From Nocardioidaceae bacterium (GTDB lineage: Bacteria > Actinomycetota > Actinomycetes > Propionibacteriales > Nocardioidaceae), in the NCBI GenBank assembly GCA_009780515.1, contig WQZX01000001.1, forward strand, positions 62,001-126,000: a DNA stretch of 64,000 nucleotides. The letters are read 5' to 3'. Within the stretch, counting starts at the first letter, position 1. Each line of letters begins with the position of its first letter. Position numbers and translations under genes: made by a program. Of this stretch, positions 19,496 to 28,660 are shown in pieces. Under the pieces are notes generated by a model. That model was not told the origin of the DNA and ran no database searches. It saw only the letters and a list, made by a program, of their open reading frames with translations.

Positions 19496-21367
19496 TCAGA
19501 GTCCCCGCACGCCTTCGCCCGCAGCGTCCACGGCGGCCTTGAGCACCGGCTGGAAGAAGCCTTCCAACTGCTCGTGCTCGTTCCCGATCACGAGCGCGCG
19601 GTCCAGCAGATAGTTGCCGCTCTCGCAGCTGGTCTCCGCCACCAGCGTGCATGCGTGACAGGCGGCGAGGTTCAGGCTGTCGAATGTGGATGCCAGGTTC
19701 TCGCTACACAGTGGATCCGACGAACACCACATGGCGTCCTGAAGGGTCTCCAGGATCGTGCTCTGAAGCGCGGGCGGCTCACCCTGTCGGACGAGGCCCC
19801 CGAGGGTGCCCTCCGCGTCGCCGGCGGCCGTGTAGATCAAGACACCCGCCTGCTTCACGGCGCCCGCCTCGTCGCTGCTCCGTGCGTAGATACGCTCGCG
19901 CAGGCTGGTCGCCGCATAGCCTGACTCGAACGCCAGGCGTCGGATCAACAGGTGGGCGAAGGTGTGCAGCAGCACGTACCGGGGCTCGAGAATCGGACCG
20001 GTGCGCTCGCGAAGTCGCTGCACCATGAAGGACCGTTCGAGCCGCTTGTCGAGCTCAGCGACACGCTTGCGCACGGCCTCCTTCTGCTCCCAAACCGCAA
20101 GTCGCCCCTCGTCGAGCGACAGGAAGATTCCCTCGCCTCGCACTTCGATCGCGGGCAGCCACTTCATGTTGTGATGCAGGCTGGCCTTGACCAGCGTGTC
20201 CTTCCCGCCCGGCGTGACGCGGTGGAAGCCCTCCAACGCTCGGACTTCGCGGAGCCGGTCGGCGAGCACGACCTTGTCGATCCGGTCATCGAGTTGCGCG
20301 TCGGCGTCGCTCACCACCTTGCCCAGGTCGACATGGCGTGTACGGAAGTTGCGGTCGTCGTCGTTCTGCATTTCGGTGAGGAACGCCGCCCACTCCTCAC
20401 TGAGCAGGTCACCTGGGGTGGCCTCCACCGTCGTCGCTCGGCCCTGTGCCCGCTGACGCTCGTCGCGCGCCAGCCCCTTGATGTAGTCCTTACTCACGCC
20501 GTACGTATGCGCAAGGATGTCCACGGTCATGTCGACCTGTGGCGCCCCGTCTTCGAGGGTAAGGAGGGCGCGGAACCAGGCGTCGTTCTTGATCTCTAGC
20601 GCCTTCTCGTCGTTGGTGTCCGCCCGGGAGGTGTTCGGGATCTCAATCGACGAGTGCACCAGCGGGAAGTAGACGTTGGACGCGCCGCGCTGCACCGCCA
20701 ACGGGATCTCCAGGCAGTCTTGACGGTCCTTCCAGCCCTGCCACGGCTGGCGCCCGCTACAGCTGACGCCGATCGACTTCATCGACCCCTTCGACGTGAT
20801 CCCCATGAGGTCACGGCGGCTCCCGCATGCCTTGCAGTGCACCTGGAGTGTGTCGAGGCCCCCGCCGCCCTTGCCCTTCACCGTCTCGAAGAAGAGCTGG
20901 TCGGACTGACACTGCCGAGCCTCGTCGCTCGGGTTGCGAGAATGGGCCCAACGCCGCCACTCGATGTCGTCCATGTGGCCGTGCGGGCAGATCTGGATCC
21001 AACGCATCGGTACCAGCTGCCGCTTTCCTGGACAGCTCGAACACGTAGGGACCTTCCCCTCCTGCTCCAGCGACCGGCGCCACCGGGTCATCCGCCGGCA
21101 GTTCTGGCAGAACAGCCAGGACGGGAATCGGGAGTACGGCACGCCCCAGGTCGCGGCATTACCCCACCGGTTGCTCTCCGACACGGGGGCCGAGCGGAAC
21201 TCGGTCACGCCGAGCACTCTGGCGAGCCGCTCACTGACGACGGTCTCGCCCTTCGCGCCCCAGCGGAAGGTGTCACAGCCGACGAGCGACTCTCCTTGGA
21301 AGTCGAATATCGCGCCGACACCGAAAGGAACGATTGTCTGCGACTGGCGGATCTTCCGCTGCCCCAT
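19496..21367 (-). CDS. drmB: DrmB-like DUF1998 zinc protein
   Basis: A 623-residue protein matching the DUF1998/DrmB family, partner of the DrmA helicase in DISARM phage defence. It opens with RKIRQSQTIVPFGVGAIFD. Several zinc-type clusters follow: C87/C90 with C109/C112, the CPHGH motif at 127-131, and C178/C181. The C-terminal DUF1998 part begins LLHTFAHLLIRRLAFESGY and ends with a Cys-rich loop (MWCSSDPLC, then LAACHACTLV). The ATG at 21367 is one base after the DrmA-type stop; an upstream extension is possible but does not look coding. In DISARM the DrmA-DrmB complex binds DNA and is activated by phage DNA ends; the same role here is inference. Confidence 0.87.
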   Translation of the reverse strand: MGQRKIRQSQTIVPFGVGAIFDFQGESLVGCDTFRWGAKGETVVSERLARVLGVTEFRSAPVSESNRWGNAATWGVPYSRFPSWLFCQNCRRMTRWRRSLEQEGKVPTCSSCPGKRQLVPMRWIQICPHGHMDDIEWRRWAHSRNPSDEARQCQSDQLFFETVKGKGGGGLDTLQVHCKACGSRRDLMGITSKGSMKSIGVSCSGRQPWQGWKDRQDCLEIPLAVQRGASNVYFPLVHSSIEIPNTSRADTNDEKALEIKNDAWFRALLTLEDGAPQVDMTVDILAHTYGVSKDYIKGLARDERQRAQGRATTVEATPGDLLSEEWAAFLTEMQNDDDRNFRTRHVDLGKVVSDADAQLDDRIDKVVLADRLREVRALEGFHRVTPGGKDTLVKASLHHNMKWLPAIEVRGEGIFLSLDEGRLAVWEQKEAVRKRVAELDKRLERSFMVQRLRERTGPILEPRYVLLHTFAHLLIRRLAFESGYAATSLRERIYARSSDEAGAVKQAGVLIYTAAGDAEGTLGGLVRQGEPPALQSTILETLQDAMWCSSDPLCSENLASTFDSLNLAACHACTLVAETSCESGNYLLDRALVIGNEHEQLEGFFQPVLKAAVDAAGEGVRGL

Positions 21368-21368
21368 C

Positions 21369-24300
21369 TCAGGCCTCTCCACTCGCGCTGCGCAACACTT
21401 CGACGAGGGACTCACGGTCGACGTTCCGCATGGAACCGAGGGTGGACCATGCGTTGCCGCGCGCGTTGAAGTCCTTAAGGAGGTTCATCTGGCCCTTGCC
21501 GTTGGTCTTGTAATACAGGTTCTTGGAGTCGGCCTCCGCCGCCTTCGACCGGTCGACCCAGTCCTCGATGAAGCGTTCGAGGTATGCGAGCGCCCCGGAC
21601 CGCTCCCTAGGCTCGACTCGACCGACCACCTCGACCAGAAGCTCGGCGAGGCCGCGGACTTCGGTCAGGTGGTCGAGCACCCTGCCTGCGGTCGCGTCGG
21701 CGGCGAGCCCGATGCGGTGTCGGACCAGGATGACGAGCGCTGCGTGCAGCGCCCGGTCGCGCGACGGTGGCGAGTAAGGAGTGACGCTGGTCGGCTCGAC
21801 GTGGCGGTAGAGCGCCGAGTGGTAGGAGCGGAAGTTCTCGTAGTGCGAGCGGTCGCGAGGTTTGGTTGCACGGAACAAGCCGAAGACCAGGCCGGGCGTC
21901 GACGAGCGGCCAACGCGGCTCGTCGCCTGGATGTACTCGGCGGTGGCTTTCGGCTGCCCGTTCATGAGCATCAGCCCGAGACGAGGGACGTCGACGCCGA
22001 CAGACAGCATGTTGGTCGTTGCCAGGAAGTCGATGACGCCCTTGTCCGTATACGGGAGCGAGAGGCGTTCGAGCAGCCGAGGCTGCTGCGACCGCGGCAC
22101 CGTCGACGAAAGCTCCTCGACATCGTACTCGCGGCGTTCACGACCGACGATGAGGCTGGCCAGCCTGGCCTGGATGTCGTCGCGCGCGATGGTCAGCGTG
22201 CGGCCGAGCTCACGGAGCGAACTGTGGTATGCGACGACCGTCCAGTAGGCGTCCTTGGCGTCCTGGTCGAGCTGCAGGTCGACCGGCGCTTGCAACAGCG
22301 CGGCGCCGGTCTGTACGACGGCGGTGTCGGACGTGTGGCCCTGGGCCATCATGCCGACGTACAGGCGGCCCGGAGCCCCTTCCTCGATCCGTGCGAAGTA
22401 CGAGTTGTCGGCATCGATGCCTGACGGTGGGAACAGGTCGACGCGGCGACCGAAGAGTCCCATGATCTGCGACCCGGCCCGACGGATGGTGGCCGTCGAT
22501 GCAATGACCTTGGGAGTGCGACCGTCCGACTCGCACAGGAGGTTGATCGCCGCCTCGTACAAGCCGACGGTGGTGCCGAGCGGCCCGGTGAGGAGATGGA
22601 GCTCATCCTGGATGATCAGCGAGGGCGGCTGCTTGGCGGCGGGGCGGCCGAACAGTTTGCCGGAGTCGGGGACCCACGCCAGCTGGGCGAACTTGTCGAC
22701 GGTGCCAAGGAGGAAGGACGGCGGGTTCTCATAGAGGTCGTCGTCGATGACGTGAACCGGGAGCACGTCATGGAAGTCGCACTTCGACGACGTGCAGTGG
22801 AATCTGAAGCTCCGGTCAGTCGCAATGATCCCGTAGAAGTCATCTTCCTCGTGGTGCTCCCTGGGCACGATCTCGGTACCGCACCATGGACAGCGCTCCA
22901 GGAGGAAGCGCTCATCGGTCTCTTGCGACTCGCGCAGCATCTCGAACTGCTCGCGGGCTTCCTTGTAGGAGTTCGGGGTGGTCGCCATGCCGACCCAGAG
23001 CCCGACCGAGATCGGCTCGTCGCCGAGTTTCGTTGCGTCAGCTCGCCGGAGGTGCTCGCACGCGGTGATCGTCGACGCGGTCCGCTGGAACTGCTGGGCG
23101 GTCAGGAGTGACAGGGTGTACCGGCTGATGACCGCAGTGCCGCCTCCAGCCTCGCCGAGCAGCAGGCGGCGACGGAAGATCTCGAACGCCGCTACGAGCA
23201 GGTAAGCCTCCGTCTTTCCACCACCTGTCGGGAACCAGATGAGGTCGACGGTCTCGCGGTCCGCGTGCTCTGGGTCGACCAGTCCGCGGAGCGTCGTCAG
23301 GAAGAAGCCCAGCTGGAACGGACGCCAGGAGGCGCGCCGCTCGCCGTCGGCGAACTCGTACGTCGTGGGCAGATCCGGCGCGTCGGCCCGTCGATGCCTC
23401 GTGCCGACCAGGTCCTTGCGGCTGTGGCGCATCTGGATCAGCATCGCTCTGTTGGCGAGGTGGAACGCCTCGAGCAGTCGCGCGCGGTCCGGGTGGTCCG
23501 TGAAGACCCGAATGCCGTCGCGCATTCGATCTCGCGCCGTCCTCAGCCGGTCGAGGATCGCCTCGACCGCGGTCTGGTAGCGCGCGTCGAGGGAATGGCC
23601 TGTCGTAGCGATCGCGTCGATCCACTGCACGTACGGGGCGACGAACGCGTCGAGCTCACGTACAAGGTCGTCGGCGTTCGTGGCGTCGTCGGCGAGCCAG
23701 GCCACGTCGAGCGCCTGAAATGCCTTCTCTCCCTCGGCGCTTACGCGGGGCACTACGTACGAGGGCATGACCTCCGAGCGCACCGACCGGACGGTGCCCT
23801 CGATCGCAGTCCACTCCGGCGAGCACCCGTGCCCGATCGCGAACACCCGGGCATCCCGATGGATCAGACGCAGTTCTTCCTCTTCTGGATCGTGGGAGGC
23901 CATTGAGACGGTGGGGTACTCGAGGATCTCCCCTTCGTCGGCGACGCAGACATCGAACTCGGTCTGCATGAGCAGTGAGTCCCAGTTGCGATCGGCGCCC
24001 TCACCGTCGGCTGTCCGGCCATTGACCAGCGTGACCGTCACCAGCGACCCATGCGTGTACTTGCGCCACCGGACGTGGACCTCGGCCTTGCCGTTCCAGA
24101 TGGTTTGCTTCGGTGGCTCAGTCGCCCCGATCGTCGCGGTCGCCTCCGGGAGCGGGATTCGGCGCCAAACCTTTCGCGAACCGCGAGAGCGCGCCTTCGG
24201 ATCGTCGTCCGGTTGTTCCTCGGTCGGACCGGCGTCGGCGATCTGTGCGGCGACTACGGCCTCGTCGGCGGCCTTGCCGCTCAGGGTCTCATATTCGGCG

Positions 24301-24623
24301 GCGCGAGCTCGTACTGTCAGCTTCTGGGCCGTGGTGAAGAACGAGAAGCCCTCGGATGCCGGTAGGAAGTCGTTGGCCGCGGACACGGGGTCGTCGGCGA
24401 ACTGGCTCTCCTCGCCCCCGGCCTCGGTGGCACCTTCATCCTCCTCCTCACCCTCTTCGGCGACGTAACCAGCGAACCCCACCGCCTTCGGGAACAGGAT
24501 GCCCATGAGGTAGCGGCGGTTCGGCGGGTCGAAGATCACTTCCGTCGGGCCGCCGAACGGCCCTACAAGCTGGCGGCGCACGTAGGCGACGAACTCGTCC
24601 CGGGTGGCAGTCAGATCAGTCAT
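21369..24623 (-). CDS. drmA: DrmA-like helicase
   Basis: A 1084-residue SF2-type helicase of the DrmA family. Walker A is FPTGGGKTE (464-472) and Walker B is DELH (673-676). A zinc-type insertion (C578, C581, C610, C615) lies between them. The second RecA domain has LSVGVDVPRLG and the arginine motif QATSRVGRSS (899-908). The ATG at 24623 overlaps the stop of the NERD helicase gene (ATGA) and the next gene starts one base after the stop, so the operon is tightly coupled. In DISARM, DrmA with DrmB is the core DNA-sensing motor. No phospholipase-D (drmC), SNF2 (drmD) or drmE-like gene is nearby, so the partners differ from the described classes. Confidence 0.87.
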   Translation of the reverse strand: MTDLTATRDEFVAYVRRQLVGPFGGPTEVIFDPPNRRYLMGILFPKAVGFAGYVAEEGEEEDEGATEAGGEESQFADDPVSAANDFLPASEGFSFFTTAQKLTVRARAAEYETLSGKAADEAVVAAQIADAGPTEEQPDDDPKARSRGSRKVWRRIPLPEATATIGATEPPKQTIWNGKAEVHVRWRKYTHGSLVTVTLVNGRTADGEGADRNWDSLLMQTEFDVCVADEGEILEYPTVSMASHDPEEEELRLIHRDARVFAIGHGCSPEWTAIEGTVRSVRSEVMPSYVVPRVSAEGEKAFQALDVAWLADDATNADDLVRELDAFVAPYVQWIDAIATTGHSLDARYQTAVEAILDRLRTARDRMRDGIRVFTDHPDRARLLEAFHLANRAMLIQMRHSRKDLVGTRHRRADAPDLPTTYEFADGERRASWRPFQLGFFLTTLRGLVDPEHADRETVDLIWFPTGGGKTEAYLLVAAFEIFRRRLLLGEAGGGTAVISRYTLSLLTAQQFQRTASTITACEHLRRADATKLGDEPISVGLWVGMATTPNSYKEAREQFEMLRESQETDERFLLERCPWCGTEIVPREHHEEDDFYGIIATDRSFRFHCTSSKCDFHDVLPVHVIDDDLYENPPSFLLGTVDKFAQLAWVPDSGKLFGRPAAKQPPSLIIQDELHLLTGPLGTTVGLYEAAINLLCESDGRTPKVIASTATIRRAGSQIMGLFGRRVDLFPPSGIDADNSYFARIEEGAPGRLYVGMMAQGHTSDTAVVQTGAALLQAPVDLQLDQDAKDAYWTVVAYHSSLRELGRTLTIARDDIQARLASLIVGRERREYDVEELSSTVPRSQQPRLLERLSLPYTDKGVIDFLATTNMLSVGVDVPRLGLMLMNGQPKATAEYIQATSRVGRSSTPGLVFGLFRATKPRDRSHYENFRSYHSALYRHVEPTSVTPYSPPSRDRALHAALVILVRHRIGLAADATAGRVLDHLTEVRGLAELLVEVVGRVEPRERSGALAYLERFIEDWVDRSKAAEADSKNLYYKTNGKGQMNLLKDFNARGNAWSTLGSMRNVDRESLVEVLRSASGEA

Positions 24624-26245
24624 CGGGCGGCTCCCTTGAGTGCTTCCATCGCGGCGGGCGCGTGTTCCTTGAAGAGTTCGGCTATGCGTGCTCCGACTTT
24701 CGGCTTGGTCGCCATCCACAGGCCGGCGCGCGGTCGGCTGAGCGCGACGTAGAGGAGGTCGATGTCCTCGTCCGTCTCCAGCTCATCGATGTCGATCACA
24801 CATACGAAGCGGTTCTCCAGCCCCTTGATATCCACCGCCGATGCCCAGGTCATCGAGTCGCCGGGAAACTCCGGGGCGTTCGTGGCGTCCAGACGCTTGA
24901 GCTGCCCCTTGCGGACCTCGCGCAGGCTCCGAGCGGCCGATGTCTCCCAATCGCCGCGGAGGGACACGATCGTGATCTGCTCCGGCCTGACCTCGTGCTC
25001 ACGAAGTCGGCGAAGGTGCTCCTGCAGCCGCGCCGTCTCCTCCACCTCGTCTGCAACGGGCAGAGTCTGCACCTCCGGTCCGGCCCCGGCGGACGCCACG
25101 CCCATGTCAGCCCCGGTGATCGCGCGGGTGTTGAACGCCACGTTCTGGGTGTTGCGGCAGTTGTGCCTGAGCCGAGCGGGTGCCGGCGAGAACGACCGCA
25201 TGTAGTCGAGAACCTCGGCGTCGTAGTCGCCGTAGAGGTGTGCCTGGCGGTTCTGGTCCATGAACAGGATCCAGTTGCCGTCGGCCCAGCCTCCGTGGAC
25301 CAGCTGCTCCAGCCGATCGACGCTCTCCAGATTCATAAGGTCCTGGGCCTCGTCGACGACGAGGACATCGAAGCGAACGTCGTCTGGCAGGTCCGACGAA
25401 ACCCGCACTTCGACGCCCGCGCCCCTGAGGATCCGCCTCACATACGCAGCGAGCACCTCACTCCGGCAGGTGTAGATCACGGACCTGCCGAGGGCACGTT
25501 GCCGACGGGCGAACTCCATCGCCAGGAACGTCTTCCCCGTTCCGGCACCACCCACACAGATCACCCTGGGCGCGTCACTGAACACGTCGAGGCGGTCGAA
25601 CTGCTCGTCCGTGAGACGCACATAGGCCAGCTCAAGGACATCGGCTCGGGCGTCGAGCAGCGGCGACCGATCGAAGTCGGGGCGGAGCTCGTGGATGAGC
25701 TTCGTATGCACGTCCCGGCCTATCGGGAGCTTGTCCCGCTGTCGACCCCGCCAATAGGTCGCAGCACGGGTTACGACCTTGTCGAAGTCGCGCGTAAACG
25801 CACCGCGGCCGCAATAGGTCTCCTCGGCCCACTCGGCGGTACTGCTCGGGATGTCCACGTCCGTGGTGACCACCAGGAATCCGAACGCCAGATCGTCGCC
25901 GATCACGCCGAGTCGTTGCTTGAGCCGCTCCCGGAGTGCGTACATGCCGCTCTCCACCTGGAGGAACGGACCCTCGCGCGACGTGCGGTGATGGCCCGCC
26001 CGATCGCTGTACGTCCAGATGCCGCCCTGGCGGGACACCTGGCCGCCCTTGACCTCGATGACGAGAATCAGCTCGTCCAGGACGACGACGAAGTCGAGCT
26101 CACCGGTCAACTTGTACTGATGCTCCGGGAGGTTCATCGAATGCAGCGCCGTACCGGCAAGCGCACTCTTTCGAAGGGCCTCGAACACCCGCTGTTCTGA
26201 CGACGTCACCGACTCCGGCCCGAGGTCGGCCGGCAGCATCTTCAT
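24620..26245 (-). CDS. NERD nuclease-domain SF1 helicase
   Basis: A 541-residue fusion. The N terminus (about 15-150) is a nuclease-related NERD domain with the restriction-endonuclease-like active site D51...E64-x-K66 (GELDFVVV, then VIEVKGG). The C terminus is a UvrD/DUF2075-like motor with Walker A GGAGTGKT (232-239), Walker B VLVVDEAQDL and LLYVALSRPRAGL. It is the first gene of the minus-strand operon; the ATG at 26245 has GGGAG eight bases upstream. By architecture it could couple translocation to cleavage of DNA. It takes the position that SNF2 or MTase subunits hold in known DISARM loci. Confidence 0.85.
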   Translation of the reverse strand: MKMLPADLGPESVTSSEQRVFEALRKSALAGTALHSMNLPEHQYKLTGELDFVVVLDELILVIEVKGGQVSRQGGIWTYSDRAGHHRTSREGPFLQVESGMYALRERLKQRLGVIGDDLAFGFLVVTTDVDIPSSTAEWAEETYCGRGAFTRDFDKVVTRAATYWRGRQRDKLPIGRDVHTKLIHELRPDFDRSPLLDARADVLELAYVRLTDEQFDRLDVFSDAPRVICVGGAGTGKTFLAMEFARRQRALGRSVIYTCRSEVLAAYVRRILRGAGVEVRVSSDLPDDVRFDVLVVDEAQDLMNLESVDRLEQLVHGGWADGNWILFMDQNRQAHLYGDYDAEVLDYMRSFSPAPARLRHNCRNTQNVAFNTRAITGADMGVASAGAGPEVQTLPVADEVEETARLQEHLRRLREHEVRPEQITIVSLRGDWETSAARSLREVRKGQLKRLDATNAPEFPGDSMTWASAVDIKGLENRFVCVIDIDELETDEDIDLLYVALSRPRAGLWMATKPKVGARIAELFKEHAPAAMEALKGAAR

Positions 26246-26355
26246 CGATCTTGCTCCCTGCTTCGTATACCTCGTGACATCCTGCCGGAAACTGTCGGAC
26301 CTCGTCCCTAGATTCGGAGACACCGGCAACACCGGTGAGAGGGAGGCTCCGCGAC
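26246..26355. promoter_or_regulatory. divergent promoter region of defence operon and sigma factor
   Basis: A 110-base gap between divergent starts. On the minus strand TATACG (complement of 26264-26269) is a plausible -10 for the operon, about 20 bases before its start. On the plus strand TAGATT lies at 26309-26314. A small palindrome CACCGGTG (26330-26337), with another CACCGG just before it, lies next to the sigma factor's ribosome site. Shared control of both units is likely; the elements are read by eye only. Confidence 0.4.
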
Positions 26356-27633
26356 TTGGACCTGGAAAACGTCGGACACGTGCTTGCGCGGCTCCGGCCG
26401 CTCATTCGCGACGGCGAACTTCTGCGCTCGCGACTTGAGCGTGTGTTGGCAGCCAGCTCGGTGCCTCCGGAGGCAGTCCGGTCCGATGTGCAACGAATGC
26501 TCGCGAAGGTCGGAGTTGCGGTCGTCGATGACGTTGCCGCGCCGTCGCCAGAACCCGCTCCCGACCGCCCAGCGAGCGGGCCACCTCCGACGCTGGCGCC
26601 GGCTTCCGAATCGATCGATGACGAAGGCGGGACCACCTCAGATGGTGACGGACCTACCCCCGCCCCCTCCGCGCCGCCTCCGATGCAGCGAAGCAGTGAC
26701 GTCGTGGCTGCGAACCGCGCAGACCACCGTGCCGCAGCAATCACGGCGGCACGTCGACTCCTGTCGGCCGACAGATCTGTCCCCGAACGCCTTCTCCAGA
26801 AGCGGCTTCTTACTGCCGAGCACGAAGTCGGGCTGGCGCTCCTGATGCGTGGCGGGGAGAGGGCCGTCCCAAGCGACGTGATTTTCGGCCTCTTGTCGGG
26901 TGAGGCCCGCCAGGCTGCGGAGGCACTCTTCCTTCACAACCAGCGGCTGGTGTACAAGCTCTCGCGGAAGTACCCCGCGACGGGCATGGGTTACGAGGAT
27001 CTGGTGCAGCTCGGATTCCTCGGTCTGATCCGCGCAGTGGAGAAGTTCGATCCGACCGCTGGCTTCAAGTTCTCGACTTATGCGACGTGGTGGATTCGGC
27101 AGTCGATCACTCGTGGCATCGCGGATCATGCCCGCCTCATTCGCTTCCCTGTTCACATGGTCGAACGACTCCAGAAGGTGTGGCGAACGCGCGATCGCTT
27201 GACCGAGGACGGTGAGCCGCCCTCGATTCATGCTCTCGCATTGGCGACTGGATTCACTGACGATCAGGTCCGCGAGGCAATCAGGCTCGGACGGTTCGAA
27301 CCGCTGTCACTGGACATGCCTGTGGGGCAAGAGAGGGAAGCCACCCTCGGCGACCTTCTCGACCTCGAGGACAGTCGGCCAGAACCCAGCGATGAGATCT
27401 CGTTCATGCTCCTACAGGAGCAGCTACACGCCGTTCTGGACACGCTCAGCGAGCGCGAGGCAGGCGTCATCTCAATGCGCTTTGGGCTCACCAACGGGAG
27501 CGAGATGACGCTAGAGGAGATCGGTAAGGTCTACGGCGTCACCCGTGAACGGATCCGCCAGATTGAGAAGAAGACGATGTCGCTGATGCGACACCCCTCG
27601 CGCAGCCAGGTCCTTCGTGACTATCTGGATTGA
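26356..27633 (+). CDS. sigma-70 factor, primary-like (group 2) type
   Basis: A 425-residue RNA polymerase sigma factor. A unique N-terminal domain (1-60) and a Pro/Ser-rich linker (61-112) precede region 2 (187-258, with the -10 recognition helix YATWWIRQSI), region 3, and region 4 (355-420, with the helix-turn-helix LEEIGKVYGVTRERIRQIEKKTM). Regions 2 to 4 are RpoD-like, not ECF. The TTG at 26356 is chosen because GGGAGG ends nine bases before it; a GTG at 26335 has no ribosome site. It is divergent from the DrmA/DrmB operon and 65 bases upstream of the NaeI-like gene. A dedicated sigma factor could control the island or respond to phage takeover of transcription; both are inference. Confidence 0.88.
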   Translation: MDLENVGHVLARLRPLIRDGELLRSRLERVLAASSVPPEAVRSDVQRMLAKVGVAVVDDVAAPSPEPAPDRPASGPPPTLAPASESIDDEGGTTSDGDGPTPAPSAPPPMQRSSDVVAANRADHRAAAITAARRLLSADRSVPERLLQKRLLTAEHEVGLALLMRGGERAVPSDVIFGLLSGEARQAAEALFLHNQRLVYKLSRKYPATGMGYEDLVQLGFLGLIRAVEKFDPTAGFKFSTYATWWIRQSITRGIADHARLIRFPVHMVERLQKVWRTRDRLTEDGEPPSIHALALATGFTDDQVREAIRLGRFEPLSLDMPVGQEREATLGDLLDLEDSRPEPSDEISFMLLQEQLHAVLDTLSEREAGVISMRFGLTNGSEMTLEEIGKVYGVTRERIRQIEKKTMSLMRHPSRSQVLRDYLD

Positions 27634-27698
27634 TCGCGGTCCAGCCCTACGGAGGTAGCGCACACTCGGTCGCGCGGTCATGTCGATAGATTGCGACC

Positions 27699-28637
27699 GT
27701 GCCCCGCGAACCGCAGCCACCGCTTGCTCAACCCGGTGACGAGTGCATCTCGGATCGCGCGGGTGTCGTGCATCAGATCCTGCACCCGGACGACGATGCG
27801 GAGGTGCAGCAGGTCCTCGCATGGCTGAGGAGCACCGCCGTCGAGGAGCTCATGACGGGCGCTGTTGTCGAAGCCGTCGAGTACGTCCTCGACGGCGCTC
27901 GGACCTTTCGCTTCGACCTCGACTCCCCCGAGGTCGACTCGGACGAGCGACGGACCGTGGGCGTGAAGCTCCAGTACCGGATCCTCGAAGCCTTCGGGCT
28001 GCCCAAGGAGCGGCCACTCGACACGACGATCACCGGCATCCCCGTCGAGTTGAAGGCCACAATCGGAGGCAACTGGGCCATCCCGCGCGAGGGCCAGTGC
28101 GAGATCTGTCTCCTGACCCAGGTCGATTCCAAGAGAGATCGCTTCAGGGTGTTTCTGATGCGCACCCACAGGAGATGGCTCAACGAAGGCCAGAATCAGG
28201 ACTCGAAGCGCACGATCCGCGCCGATGCACGCGACGAGTACGGCATCCCTGTGCTGGGCTGGACTCCGCTCCCCCGAAACCCGTTGAAGGACCTCAGTCC
28301 CGAGCAGCTCGATGTCGTCTTCGCCGCGCGAGTGGGCATCAAGCGCAGAGTGACGTCACTCTTCGGCTACCTGCCGGAGGTGGTCATCCCGCGAGTGGCG
28401 ATCGAGACCGTCGCTGCAATGGCCAAGGACCCCTTGCGACGCGCGCGTCAGGCAAAGCCAGACGTCTTCTTCAACCATCAACTCGTGGTGCTGATGGGGA
28501 CCTGGACTCCTCAGCGCGAGCTTGCACTGAAGCATGGGTTCGACCTGTCGGGTGACGCCTGGGTCGCAGTCCGTCCGGAGACACTGGGCGAAGACTACGA
28601 AGCCGCGAAAGCCATGATGGAGCGGACCGGCTCCTGA
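27699..28637 (+). CDS. NaeI-like type II restriction endonuclease
   Basis: A 312-residue protein of the NaeI family, type IIE enzymes that cut GCC^GGC and need a second bound site as effector. The active site reads D108-x8-E117-x-K119 (RPLDTTITG, then PVELKAT), the same spacing as the D86/D95/K97 site I recall for NaeI. The C-terminal half would be the second DNA-binding (CAP-like) domain. A GTG start is used and is 65 bases after the sigma factor stop, so they may be cotranscribed. The methyltransferase that should protect the host faces it. Specificity is inferred from family membership. Confidence 0.85.
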   Translation: MPREPQPPLAQPGDECISDRAGVVHQILHPDDDAEVQQVLAWLRSTAVEELMTGAVVEAVEYVLDGARTFRFDLDSPEVDSDERRTVGVKLQYRILEAFGLPKERPLDTTITGIPVELKATIGGNWAIPREGQCEICLLTQVDSKRDRFRVFLMRTHRRWLNEGQNQDSKRTIRADARDEYGIPVLGWTPLPRNPLKDLSPEQLDVVFAARVGIKRRVTSLFGYLPEVVIPRVAIETVAAMAKDPLRRARQAKPDVFFNHQLVVLMGTWTPQRELALKHGFDLSGDAWVAVRPETLGEDYEAAKAMMERTGS

Positions 28638-28660
28638 CGCGGCAACCGACCGGTCAGGAG
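28631..28660. terminator. inverted repeat spanning two convergent stop codons
   Basis: CTCCTGAC (28631-28638) and GTCAGGAG (28653-28660) form a perfect 8-bp inverted repeat with a 14-base loop. The stop codons of the NaeI-like gene and the methyltransferase lie inside the two arms. It could be a bidirectional terminator with no T-tract, or a coincidence of two genes that both end in Ser-TGA. Confidence 0.45.

Noticed and set aside
14854..26245. Calling the operon a standard DISARM system
   Set aside because: drmA- and drmB-like genes are there, but drmC and drmD/drmE-type partners are not seen, and extra helicases and nucleases are present. I call it DISARM-related only.
26356..27633. ECF-type or anti-sigma-linked sigma factor
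   Set aside because: The protein has full regions 2, 3 and 4 with RpoD-like motifs and a long N terminus, and no anti-sigma gene is adjacent.
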